A program made the translations under genes and the position numbers. A DNA stretch of 64,000 nt from Dryomyza anilis (lineage: Eukaryota; Arthropoda; Insecta; Diptera; Dryomyzidae): the NCBI GenBank assembly GCA_951804985.1, contig OX638130.1, forward strand, positions 6,992,791-7,056,790, in the 5' to 3' direction. This document shows, in pieces, positions 12,329 through 23,500 of this stretch. The notes beneath the pieces were generated by a model. That model ran no database searches, was not told where the DNA came from, and worked only from the letters and a program-made list of their open reading frames with translations. Position 1 is the first letter of the stretch, and each line of letters starts with the position of its first letter.

Positions 12329-12632
12329 AAAATAGCGGTACCGGTTTCGATTTCGGTTCCAACCAAAATAAAAATAAAACATAGGGTTTTCGATTCCGGT
12401 TTCACGCATTTTTTACTAACGATTCCGATTCTGGTTACAAAAATCGAAAAATGTTCCGATTCCGGTTCTTTGCGGTCATTGCAGGGACTAAAATATCGGT
12501 TCCGATTCTTGTTCCAAGTTTTTTTAAAATATCGATTCCGGTTCTGATTTTCGTTGCAAACAAAAAAATTATATATGTTCCAGTTCCAAAAATCGAAAAG
12601 TTCCGATTCTGGTTCTTTGCAATCCCTGCTTA
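12329..12632 (+). repeat. GGTTCC/CGATTCCGG-rich dispersed repeat, copy 1
   Basis: Repeated motifs CGATTCCGGTTC and GGTTCCGATT, with GCAGGGACT at 12480 and the inverse-like CAATCCCTGC at 12621-12630. The family recurs inverted at 17112-17515, where it also ends in AGTCCCTG. CAGGGA termini are common in hAT-type elements, but no target duplication is clear. Confidence 0.55.
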
Positions 12633-13089
12633 AAATTTAATTGTTTCATTAAAATTCAATTTTCACTAAAAGTTAAATTTTTCACTAAACTAAAATAAAG
12701 TCTTATAATTAAATGTACTATTAAAAATTAATTTATTTATTAAAATTTAATTTATTCACTAAAATTGTAATTTGAAAATTTAATGTTTCATTAAAAATTC
12801 AATTTTCACTAAAAAAAATTAAAATTTTCAATTAACATTCTTTTTTTCCTAAAGCTTTGAATTTTTAATTAAACATTAAATTGTTCAATAAAAGTTTTAA
12901 AAAATAATGTTATATTAATCTTCCATTAATTTGAATTAATCTCTCCTAATAATTGCAAAATTTGACTGGAATTAAGTATCAAAAAACATGAGCGCCTACA
13001 AAAACAACAATGCGTACATAAAAAAATCTCATTCGCTCTCACTCTCCTTTCCATGATCTGCCATTTGCAAGGCTTTGTTTTTGTTGCCT
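12633..13089. other. AT-rich DNA with decayed 19-bp-type units
   Basis: From 12640 to 12900 fragments such as 'aattttcactaaaaa' resemble inverse copies of the 19-bp unit at 8935-10440, heavily diverged. Nothing else is supported. Confidence 0.35.
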
Positions 13090-13460
13090 TCCAGTTTTGT
13101 CAGTCGGTGACACGCGTTGCAGAAGGTTTTTCGTTGAAATTCAGTGTTATTCAGTGTCAAAAGTGAAAAAAATAAATTAATATCGTTTCATTGTAGTTTA
13201 TATGGAAATATTTATATTATTCAATAGTTTAATATGCATTTTATATGTTTTGAAAGAGTTTTCGAGCAACACACATTGTTTCAATTACAAATTAGCAGTG
13301 GAATATTTCGTAAGTTGCAGCGACGCAGTCGTCGTCGTCGGCAGCGGTCACTGTCGCAGTCGGGGTTGCCACGTAGCTTATTTGGTGCACACATCAATAA
13401 AGTGAATAAGGTGAAAAAAAAATTGAGAATAATATTTTGGAAAATGTAAAAAAATATATA
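13090..13460 (+). promoter_or_regulatory. Candidate promoter or 5' exon (GC-elevated island)
   Basis: A local rise in GC within very AT-rich DNA. It has a TCAGTCGG initiator-like site near 13100, another TCAGT at about 13140, and a CpG-rich stretch of GTCGTCG repeats at 13320-13350. A long A-rich leader-like tract without an ATG-started long frame follows. This is what an untranslated first exon of a fly gene can look like, but no splice partner can be identified in the window. Confidence 0.2.
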
Positions 13461-13660
13461 ATTTATGTAAATATGAAATTAAAAAAGTGCGTGCATGTAA
13501 AAAATGTCATGTTATTTCTTGTAAAAAAAGTGCGTGAGTGTGAAAAATCGTGTAAAAAAATAAAATAAAAAAATAAATAAAATATGATGTATTGCTAAAA
13601 GTACTAGTATTATTTTTTTTTAATCAAAAAATTGAAAAATAAAAAGATACAAATACTATA

Positions 13661-13873
13661 TATCGTCGTTGTAGAACAAAAAGTCACCAAATACATTTTC
13701 AAAATGCCAAATATTCATTTACAAAAATATTTATAAATCTGTCAATTTTTAACCGATGAATTTTTCAACTTTTAAAATGCATCAATTACTTTTTATAATA
13801 TTAATCAGCAAACTCGAAAATTCAGTTTTTCATATAAATGTATTTGTTGACTTTTCGTTCTACAACGACGATA
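13661..13873. mobile_element. MITE-A copy 2
   Basis: 213 bp, TATCGTCGTTGTAGAAC at the left end and GTTCTACAACGACGATA at the right, flanked by TA. Internally shorter than the copies at 2489-2749 and 58020-58278. Confidence 0.88.
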
Positions 13874-14154
13874 TATTATAGAGACAAAAAATAACAGCAA
13901 AAATGAAAAAAAAAAGTGGTGTGAAGGATAAGAAAAAATCTTTTAAAAATGCAAACTATATCAAAGGCAAAGCATATCAAATATGTACGAAAAAAGGGTA
14001 AGTGAAACTTTTAAACGTATTTTCTGGTTCACTGTACGACATTTTAAAACTGGATAATAAAATTACGAGAAATATATACATTTTTATGTTAACTAAATTA
14101 TATGTGATTCATATTTTGAATCCTGAAGGAATCAAGAAGTATACGGAGTGATAT

Positions 14155-15490
14155 ACAGCTAAACCGAAAAATTCTTAATTTCAAGAAATGGATTTTCTTA
14201 GTTGTCAAAAAAGTAACAAAGTAGAACTATTCTTGGATTAAGTTATTAATTTCTTGGGTATCAAAAAGTAACTAAGTGGAATTATTCTTGGATTCAGTTA
14301 TTAATTTCTTAGGTATCAAAAAAGTAACTATGTAAAATAAGTCTTGAATTCAGTTATTAATTTCTTAGGTATCAAAAATGTTGTTGTTGTTTTCGTCCCA
14401 AAATTTAACGTGTTCATATAGTTGTTGTTTTTTCCGATCTTGCTTTGTCGCTATTATATTTTGTTTTACTTTATCCGTCTGTCAGCCCCATCTGTTTGTT
14501 CGTGTGTCTGTCTGTCGATATGTTGAAAGTAACTAAAAGCAATTATTTCGAAGCTAACATAAAATAAAAAAAAATATAGTCGAGTTAATTTGTTTATTTA
14601 GAACTTTATTACCTATATGCATTTTTGTATATTAAACGACTTCCTTGAATACTTAATGTAAGTAATTGAATTGTTTATTTTATTTTATTTTTATTATTAT
14701 TATTTAATTTAATATCTGTATATTATTCTGAAACCGTTTACTTACCTTATACACTTTCTCCTCTTCTGTTGCCTCTTCTGTTGGTTATGTATAAACCCTC
14801 CGCACGTTACCCATAAGCATTGCATAGTGTATTTAGATAACAATGGAATGAAATCAACTTGGTATTTATGCAAAATTGAACCCAAATTTATGTTTACGAA
14901 CTGAAACCATACCAACATTCGTAGGAAAATTCGTTTTTTCTATTTTTATATCTTTAACATTCATGCATACACAGACGCTTGCTTGTCTGGCTGTGCTTTG
15001 TTGTTCTATTCGAGAAAACACACAAATGCAAACAGTGTATATCATGCCGTTTTTTGATACCTAAGAAGAAAAAAAATTGCAATCCAGACAAATTGTACTT
15101 CGTTACTTTTTTGATACCTAAGAACTTAATGTCTGAATATCTAGAAAAATGTGGCTTAGTTACTTTCAACAGACAGACAGGCAGACTAACAAACAGATGG
15201 CGACATAATAACAAACAGACAGAACAATATCGATGAAAACAACAACAATACATGAACACGTGTTCTTTTTGCGATGAATACAGCAACAATTTTGCGTGTT
15301 CTTTTTGGTTTTTAATAATCAATAAATTAACTTTTGAAAATCCAGTTGAATAAAGTTTTCTAACTTTTTTGACAACTAAGTAATTTGCATTCTTGATATC
15401 CAGATGACAAATTCTTGAATTTTAGTAGTATTTTATTGATATTAGTCAAATTCTACTATTTTTCTTTCTAACCGAATTATTCTCGAGTTT
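14155..15490. mobile_element. Large foldback element with internal repeats
   Basis: The left arm (14155-14540) and right arm (15040-15490) are inverse related. 'aaccgaaaaattctt' pairs with 'taaccgaattattc', 'gtcaaaaaagtaac' with 'gttacttttttgat', and a GTCTGTCTGTC tract with a GACAGACAGGCAGAC tract. The left arm has three direct repeats of about 55-60 bp (14190-14380) containing TTATTAATTTCTT. No transposase is seen. Confidence 0.6.
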
Positions 15491-15565
15491 TAGAATTTTA
15501 TTTCCCTCCGTGTACATAAATTTGTTAAATCCCCCTAATTTTCTAATTTTATTAAAAACAATTCA

Positions 15566-15724
15566 ATTATAAAATAGCATAAAAATACAGTACTTTAAAC
15601 AACAGGTTTTCAAAACAATTAAACGCTATTTATCTTCTAAATGACAAGACTAATTTTAATATAATTATAATAATATCATGTTTTGTAATATATTTGGATG
15701 TAAACACGAAATATGTTCATCTTG
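15566..15724 (+). repeat. Dispersed repeat R2, copy 1 (split by LINE)
   Basis: From 'aaaatagcataaaaatacag' to 'ggatgtaaac', matching 17808-17990 and more weakly 48385-48530. A LINE interrupts this copy, which resumes at 16863-16890 with 'gtcgcagccactgggttc'. The same bases follow the match near 17972. Confidence 0.75.
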
Positions 15725-16862
15725 TGATTGGCTGCTGGAGACTAAAACGAGGTGGTTTCTGGTTTAATGTTCCCTGGAATATCTCTGACATTGCACTTGA
15801 CACTCCATTAGACACCTGTCTACTGGAGATGCCCTCTGATGCAATGATAACAGAAATATTACCAAGACGAAATTTTGGGGTCTGCCAACCTGACATTCAA
15901 GACTGGCTAACGCCTGACTGTGAGCCAGGTAGAGGGTCACACCGCATTTTCACAGACGGCTCCAGAACCGATCAGGGATCTGTTGCTGGAGTGTTTGTGG
16001 AACCGGATGACCGCAGACTTCACTTCGCCTTAGGCGACAATGCCTCGGTATTTCAAGCCGAAGTCTATGCTATACTTATGGCTATGAACTACATTGCGGA
16101 TAATAGATGGCAGAACAGAGCTATGTCAGTTTGCAGCGATAGTCAGGCTGCTCTTATGGCTCTTATGGGAAGGTCATCACTTCCAAAATTGTACGTCAAT
16201 GCAGATCACGTCTCAATTGTGTTGGTAAATACAATACACTGAAACTGATTTGGGTGCCGGGCCATAAAGGAGTTTCGGGCAATGAAACATCTGACGAACT
16301 AGCACGTGCTGGATCTGAGGATAATCCATTTGGACCAGAACCTGTGCTTGGACTACCTGCATCTACGGGAAAATTCGTCATCAGCTCTTGGGTCGCCTCT
16401 GCACACAAGAGCAGATGGCTGAATGAGACGAAATGCAGATTCTCCAAGCTCATGACACCGACGATAACCAAAAGATCGGCCTCGTTTCTACTTTCCTTAA
16501 GTAGAAAGGAGTGCAGAAAACTGACGGGACTTCTAACGGGACACAACGCATGTGAAAAACACATGAACGCAATCAGCCTGGCCGAAATCGCCTTATGTTC
16601 TGCCTGCTACGAAGAAACTGGCACCACAGAGCACTATCTCTGTGACTGTCCAGCATTTTCTAGAATTAGAAGGCAGATCTTTGGCACAGACGTGATGAGA
16701 GAGGATCAGCTTCACTCTCTATCACACAATAGCCTTCTTAGATTCAATAATGAATCTAAGAAGTATCATTAAAAACCAGGGAACTGGGTCACAGCACAAT
16801 GGATATAACCCTGTCTGAGTGCTGTGGCTCTATTTTTTTTGTTATCCCACATTAAAAAAGAA
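15725..16862 (+). mobile_element. 5'-truncated LINE-1 copy 1 (RNase H and CCHC end)
   Basis: The 3' end of a non-LTR retrotransposon polyprotein. The first frame to about 16190 holds an RNase H domain with FTDGS (Asp), QAEVYA (Glu) and CSDSQAA (Asp). A frameshift near 16165-16200 moves the rest to another frame, with WVPGHKGVSGNETSDELA (last Asp) and a terminal CCHC motif CSACYEETGTTEHYLCDC. The stop at 16770 is followed by a short 3' UTR and an A tail. A 12-bp duplication ATGTTCATCTTG flanks the insert (15713-15724 and 16863-16874). The domain order suggests an I/LOA-type clade (inference). The copy is dead on arrival: truncated and frameshifted. Confidence 0.9.
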
Positions 16863-16895
16863 ATGTTCATCTTGTCGCAGCCACTGGGTTCGAAC

Positions 16896-17806
16896 CAGTG
16901 ATGGGCGCGTGCCTGTTTTTGATGGCACGGACACGCACGGGCACTCCGATAGGTGAAATGCACGAGCACGAGCCCGACGACTAAATTTACAGACACGCAC
17001 GAGAAAGTACGGCATTTAAAAACACACAAAGAAACACGGAAAATCACGAAAAAAGCAAGGAAAAACTTAAAAACGCATGCGAAACGTGAAAAAGCAGGCG
17101 AAACGTGGAAAAAAAAAATACCGGAACAGTTTAGATTTTTGGAACCCAAATCGTTATTAAAAATGTGTGGAACCGGAATTGTAACCCATATATTTTTTAT
17201 GGTTGGAATCGAAATAGCTGTTTTAAAAATCTCGGAACCAGTTATTGTAGTCCCTTTTTCAGGAACGCAAACAACCGGAATCGGAACCATTATTAAAAAA
17301 TGTATTGAACCGAAATCAAAACCCATTTAATTTTTTTGTTGGTTATTGTAGTCCCTTTTTCAGGAACGCAAACAACCGGAATCGGAACCATTATTAAAAA
17401 ATGTATTGAACCGAAATCAAAACCCATTTAATTTTTTTGTTGGAACCAGAACCACAATTTTAAAAATATTGGAACCTGAACCGAAACCGATATTCCAAAG
17501 GGTTTTAGTCCCTGTACTAAATAATTCAAAAATTAAGTTTGATACTGTTTTATTCTCTTAAATCCATAAGTAAAACTAAAACAACAGATTTTTAAGAAAA
17601 AATTAAAATAACACTAAATTGTTATTTCTGAAGCAGGGAAAACAGTTTTTGTTAATTGGGGTAGAAAATATAAAAAAAAAGTGTTTAATGTGCACGTGTC
17701 TAATTTTGGAGGGGCACAACAACAACTAGCACGTACGAAGATTTGCACGCATGAACTCAGATTTTCGGGCGTGACACGAAAAAGGCACGGTACGTGCCCA
17801 TCTTTA
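16896..17806. mobile_element. Possible hAT-like element with GATGGGC-type ends
   Basis: The left end reads CAGTGATGGGCGCGTGCC and the right end is the inverse of CTAAAGATGGGCACGTACC, so the tips match imperfectly. Both flanks are repeat R2, consistent with insertion between or into R2 copies, but no 8-bp duplication is found. It contains the GGTTCC repeat at 17112-17515. Confidence 0.4.
17112..17515 (-). repeat. GGTTCC-rich repeat, copy 2, with 101-bp tandem duplication
   Basis: Inverse orientation of the family at 12329-12632. A segment starting GTTATTGTAGTCCC at 17241 is repeated from 17342, a direct duplication with a period of 101 bp that is essentially identical and therefore recent. 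Confidence 0.75.
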
Positions 17807-17807
17807 G

Positions 17808-17990
17808 AATATAGCATAAAAAATACAGTACTTTAAAGTTTAAACAAAAGGGTTTTCAAAAAAAACTAAATACTATTTTCCTTTTTATTGTCAAGACTAA
17901 TTTTTATATACGAATAATTACAAATACTATGTTTTGTAAGATATTTGGATGTAAACTCAAAAAATGTTTATCATGTCGCAGCCACTGGGT
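17808..17990 (+). repeat. Dispersed repeat R2, copy 2 (uninterrupted)
   Basis: Matches 15566-15724 and continues through 'atgtttatcatgtcgcagcc' without a LINE, giving an empty-site reference for the LINE at 15725-16862. Confidence 0.75.
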
Positions 17991-19307
17991 TCCCCCCGAC
18001 TTTTCTGCTCATAGTATGATACACTTGCCAACGCAACCAACGACGCTGAAATAGTTTCAGAGTAAAAAAAGCACATCTCAAATATGTTTGCATGATAATA
18101 AATTAAAGTTTATGCCAAACATATGTTTGTTTTCAAACTTTTCGACAATTTAAAAAGTCATTTCGTTCGTCTACGGGCCACATCAACGGCAACCCTTGAA
18201 CATTGCAGTACAATTTAGTCTAAAAAGCAACATTTTCAATGGTTATCATTGTGTGCAACCCTTTTTTTTTGCCACACTTTATTATATAGCGTACATTCTT
18301 TTACAGACACTGCCAAAATTTATATTTAAATAAATTTTTGCAAATTTCATGAAATTTTAATAAAACATAAGACACAAACACGCAGAGTTTATAGAAAACA
18401 AAATAAACACCTACCCCATTCATTAAGTAACACCACATAAATAAACAAATAAATAAAATTTTACCTCTGCTCGCCCATCATCACCCTCTTTACAAGCAGT
18501 ACTGCGTACTACTATTCCAAACGTCGACCATCCTTATGTTGTTTTACAATATCCTGGCACTGCGTATTCTTCAGTTTTTTTAGTCGCTTCCGCCGGAGCA
18601 AAACGTAAGCAGCCGCGAGGCACCAAACGATTTAAGATGAAAAGTGGATTTGTGTGTGTGTTTTCTTTACACCTTTTTCTTCATAATGGGGTAAATAAAT
18701 GGGGTAACCATCGTCGGCGTCGTCGTCGCTGTAGTCGTCCCAGACGGCCGTGTCGAAACTTACTTTGGGGAATTTATTTCATTTATTTATGTGTTTTCGT
18801 ATTTCTTGCATCTGCCATCCGTTGAAAATCAGCGGAAGCAACTTTCCGAAAATGTCGTTTCTTCTTCATACTGCAGAGGAGCATTTTGTATTTTCATAAA
18901 TGGATTTATTTATTTTTGCTTGTTGTTTGTTTTAAGATTCTTTTTTTTTATTTTGTATACATTTTTTTACATCATTTCTTTGGGGTTCTCCCTACCCGGT
19001 TCAAACCAATTTCTCTCAATTTCAGTATCAAATTAGCTAACTTTTTTAACATTTTTTCAACCGCATACAAATTGAATTGCCAGAAATGTTGCAAAGATTC
19101 CCGAGACAACAAATGAAATTTAATTTTCGTAAAATTCAAATATGGTTTCACAATAATACAAAAAGTGTTTAATGCTATTATATTCTTTAAATAACAAGAG
19201 CTGGCAAAAGTTAGTGAAGGGTCTTTTGAATATTGAATTCTTGTAGATTTGGTATAGGGGATATAATTATAAAAATTCGCTTATTTATAAAGAATTCCTA
19301 GAAATTG
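17991..19307. other. AT-rich DNA with a CpG-rich island at 18580-18780
   Basis: A GC-elevated segment contains TCGTCGGCGTCGTCGTCG (about 18708-18730) and 'ccgccggagcaaaacg' near 18592. A short plus-strand frame at 18637-18825 translates the repeat as poly-Arg and is not convincing. It could be a promoter or 5' exon region. Nothing else is supported. Confidence 0.3.
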
Positions 19308-19425
19308 GTAACGTTTGTGGCTCGATTGGTTATGCGTTGGACTACGAGCCAAAAGTCACTTACTTCCAGCCGAAAGGTCCCTGTTCGATCCCAGCGACTG
19401 TCAATATCTTTTCTTAGAAAACATA
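19308..19425 (+). mobile_element. SINE head relic
   Basis: A tRNA-like head with 'tggctcgattggttatgcg', 'ttggactacgagcc' and box-B-like GTTCGATCCC, followed by the SINE body start. Closest to the subfamily at 28050-28391. The 3' part is lost. Confidence 0.65.
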
Positions 19426-19529
19426 GAATTGAATACGTTGTACAGAAAGAATTGGCAAAATTGTTTTTTTCAAAAAAAGAAAAAAAATAATTTTTAGACA
19501 AAAATAAACATGGACAAATTATATTTAAT

Positions 19530-20520
19530 TAAATAAAAATTGAAAAATGAATTTTTTAGTGAAAATGCGTTTTTAGTAAAAAAAATTGAATTTAAAGTGA
19601 AAAGTTTTATTTGTAGTGAAAAATTAAATTTTTATTAAAAATTGATTTTTTAGTGAAAAATTTAATTTTTAGTACAAATTGATGTTTTTTTTAGTGAAAA
19701 ATTGTATATTTAGTGAACAAATTAATTTTTAATGAAAAACTTAATTTTAAATGAAATTTTGAACTAAAATTTGAATTTTTTAATGAAAAATTGAATTTTA
19801 GTGAAAAATTGAATTTTTAGTGAAAAATTGAATTTTTAGTGAAAAATTGAATTTTTAGTGAAAAATTGAATATTTAGTGAAAATTTGAATTTTAAGGGCA
19901 AATTTAAATTTTTTAATGAAAAATTGAATTTTAGTGAAAAATTGAATTTTTAGTGAAAAATTGAATTTTTAGTGAAAAATTGAATTTTTAGTGAAAAATT
20001 GAATTTTTAGTGAAAAATTGAATTTTTAGTGAAAAATTGAATTTTTAGTGAAAAATTGAATTTTTAGTGAAAAATTGAATTTTTAGTGAAAAATTGAATT
20101 TTTAGTGAAAAATTAAATTTTTAGTGAAAAATTCAATTTTTAGTGAAAAATTCAATTTTTAGTGAAAAATTCAATTTTTAGTGAAAAATTCAATTTTTAG
20201 TGAAAAATTCAATTTTGAGTGGAAAATTCAATTTTGAGTGAAAAATTCAATTTTGAATGAAAAATTCATTTTTTATTGAAAAATTCAATTTTTAGTGAAA
20301 AATTCAATTTTTAGTGAAAAATTCAATTTTTAGTGAAAAATTCCATTTTTAGTTAAAAATTCAATTTTTAGTGAAAATTTTAATTTTTCGTAAAAAATTT
20401 ATTTATCAGTGAAAATTTTAATTTTTATTAAAAAATTAATTTCTAATGAAAATTTGAATATTTAGTGAAAAATGTTTAATAAAAAATTTAAAATTCACTG
20501 AAAATTTTAATTAAAATTTT
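19530..20520 (+). repeat. 19-bp minisatellite, array 2
   Basis: About 50 units of the 19-bp repeat seen at 8935-10440. From about 20110 to 20370 the units switch from core AAAAATTGAATTTTT to AAAAATTCAATTTTT, the reverse complement of the core, while the spacer AGTG keeps its orientation. Confidence 0.93.
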
Positions 20521-22075
20521 AATAAAGTTAAAAATTTAATTTTGAAAATAATATAAAATGATTTTTGAATTATATATCATATATCATCCCTCTCTACCTT
20601 CTGATCTCTCATTAAACCCTTATTTTGTACCCCTTAAGCCCCCCATTAATTGCATAAAATTCTCATTTAAACATGTTTCATAAACGCAAAAATAAAAGGC
20701 TTTTCGCGCGCATACCTCATATAAATTATAAGCTCGTAAAAATATCAAATTAACCTGCAGAACAATATAGACTGACACAACACCCCCAAGAAAAACATGA
20801 AATAAACAGTAAAGTGGGGGTTTTGTGGGTTTAAGGGAACGAGCAGGGTTAAAAGTTAAGGTGCAACTGGTGCCAAACGGCGCGGCGCAAGTGTTTAAAT
20901 AAGAAATATTTCAGCATAAATTGTCTCGGGCGTCAGTGTGTTGCCAACAAAGCGCGGCATTTTAACTATTAATTGGCAACATTAATAAAATTAGGCGAAC
21001 AGACTTCAGCTGACTACAGGGTGAATATTAACGTCTTTTAAGCTCTAATTTTGAGTCGTTGAGGGTTGTAAATATCAGGTAACTTCTTAGGAAAAATAAA
21101 ATAATAAACCTGAAGTTAAAAGTTAAGGGCTGTTGCAAAAGTGTCATAATTAATAGACAGCCATTAGCGGGAGCTTAATGTGCATTGCATGTATCTCAAA
21201 AATCTTGAAAATAAAACTCTAAACATAATAATTGAAAATTCAAAATTGAGCAGCGCTTTTGAGATTTTATATATTCAGATTCAAAATTATATAGTCTACT
21301 TGAAACCTTTTGAAAGATATATAAACGTTTCACCAAAAGCATGCAATACTCTTTTACATCCCACTTATTATAAACTCAAACCATTGTTTAGTCAATACAT
21401 GCACCCCAAACGCAGTGTCGTCGTCTTTTTGTTGACTTCAAAGTTGTCTTAATTTACATTTAATTAAATTTCATGTAACTCACAGACAACAATAATGTTT
21501 TATATAATTTTACACTTTGTCTTAAGCGATAGGTGTTACCTATAATTTAAGTGTCAAATGCTTAAAAATAACTTGAAAGAATGCAGTCTTTTGGAATTTC
21601 GTTACGTCTTTGTCTCGTTGTCTTAGCTATTGTCTACATATTTTATACTTTTCAAATAGCAGTTTGTAATATGGGGTTTTTGAGCCTTATAACAAAGCAT
21701 CAACATCTTCTTTTTGTAAAATTTGCATAAATTGAATTACAATTGAAATGTAATTATGCTGAAAACAGTGTGATGCCCTTGCGACTTTTATGTTTTGTAG
21801 GCTTTGCTGAGATTTTATTTGTTAAGCTGATTTTAAGGTGATAAGCAAGGTGTGGTAATTTAAGGGTTGTAACGGAATAGTAGGCTGAAATTGGATTATG
21901 GTAGATTTTCAATGACTTGTACATTAATTAAAAGTTACTTAAGCAGACTCTTTAGTTGACAACAGAATTGAGAATTGAATTCTTGAAACTGAAATTTAAT
22001 ATTTATCATTTAATAAAGACATTTTATAAATTGTATAGTTGATTTTTGTGAAATAACGTGTCGTTAAGTCTGGAA
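20521..22075. other. Mostly single-copy-looking DNA, no gene recognised
   Basis: Includes a moderately GC-richer stretch at 20800-20980. The 90-residue frame at 21180-21452 has no recognisable domain. No promoter plus open-frame combination is convincing. Confidence 0.35.
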
Positions 22076-23500
22076 GTTTGTGGAAACTTCTATAATCAGG
22101 CAATGATCTGCACATGAATATTAAAGAGATGAATTTATCTTAAGAGCGGATGCTCTTGAAATAAAGCATACTAAGACATTGTGCTAGAAAGAGACGGAAA
22201 ATTAGAGTGTAAGAGATGTAAAGTGTAATTCTCGTTCAGTGTAGAAGTTTATGGAAACTTCTAGAATCAGGCTATATCCAGCACATGAATGTGAAAACGA
22301 TAGAGATATCTTACGAGCAGTACGAATACTCGTAAAGTGTAGAAGTTTGTGGAACAATGATTTAACTGAGATGGAAATATCGTATTATTCTCGTAAAATG
22401 ACGAACTTTGTGGAAACCTCTAAAAAGATAAAGACATCTAACGAGTATACGAATCCTCATAAAGTGAAACGTACTGAGGCAATGTGTTGGAAAGAGACGG
22501 CAGATCATGAATGTGCGATAGCGTAAGTTTCTCATTAAGTGAAGAAGTTTATAAAAACTTCTAGATTCAGACTATGACCAACACATGAATGTGAGAGTGA
22601 TAAAGATATCTTACGAGCAGTACGAGTGTAAAGTGTAGAAGTTTGTGGAACATTTAAACTCTGCCGTACGTAGGAAATATCTTTATCATCAACAAATTTA
22701 AAAGTATCTATATGATTCAATAACAATTATATGTGACGATACTAGAAAAATCTTAAATATGAATTGGTTATCTTATTCCTTTTGTGTTTCAACCCTATGG
22801 AATATACGAATCCTCATAAAGTGAAGCGTACTGAGGCAATGTGCTGGAAAGAGACGACAGATCATAAATGTGCGATAGCGTAAGTTTCTCATTAAGTGTA
22901 GAAGTTTATAAAAACTTCTAGAATCAGACTATGCCCAACACATGAATTTGAAAGTGACAAAGATATCTTACGAGCAGTACGAGTGTAAAGTGTAGAAGTT
23001 TGTGGAACATTTAAACTCTGCCGTACATAGGAAATATCTTTATCATCAACAAATTTAAAAGTATCTATATGTTTCAATAACAATTATATGTGACGATACT
23101 AGAAAAATCATAAATATGAATTGGTTATCTTATTCCTTTTGTGTTTCAACCCTATGAAATATACGAATCCTCATAAAGTGAAGCGTACTGAGGCAATGTG
23201 CTGGAAAGAGACGGCAGATCATTAATGTGCGATAGCGTAAGTTTCTCATAGAGTGTAGAAGTTTATAAAAACTTCTAGAATCAGACAATGCCCAACACAT
23301 GAATGTGAGAGTGACAAAGATATCTTACGAGCAGTACGAGTGTAAAGTGTAGAAGTTTGTGGAACATTTAAACTCTGCCGTACATAGGAAATATCTTTAT
23401 CATCATCAAATTTAAAAGTATCTATATGATTCAATAACAACAATACTAGAAAAATCATAAATATGAATTGCTTATCTTATACCTTTTGTTTTTCAACCCT
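22076..23500 (+). repeat. LTR-related tandem repeats, including a ~357-bp unit
   Basis: The motif 'gaagttt-tggaaacttcta' recurs many times. From about 22440 a unit of about 357 bp repeats nearly identically, with equivalent points near 22525, 22883 and 23240. Phrases such as 'aatgtgctggaaagagacgg', 'aacacatgaatgtga' and 'gtgtagaagtttgtggaac' parallel the LTR at 53930-54293, which has 'aatgtgcgagaaagagatgg' and 'aacacatgagtgcga'. I infer a tandemly amplified LTR fragment. Short minus-strand frames repeat once per unit and are not genes. Confidence 0.7.
22243..22267. promoter_or_regulatory. Heat-shock-element-like motif
   Basis: Five contiguous pentamers AGAAG-TTTAT-GGAAA-CTTCT-AGAAT. The last three fit nGAAnnTTCnnGAAn exactly; the first fits and the second is imperfect. 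Weaker versions recur in each tandem unit. Function is inferred from the motif only. Confidence 0.4.

Noticed and set aside
16254..16772. Independent 172-codon gene
   Set aside because: It is the frameshifted continuation of a LINE RNase H/CCHC region, with an inverted second copy at 54311-55090.
22535..23458. Three similar minus-strand frames of 63-70 codons
   Set aside because: They recur once per 357-bp tandem unit and have no coding features. Their similarity reflects the repeat, not a gene family.
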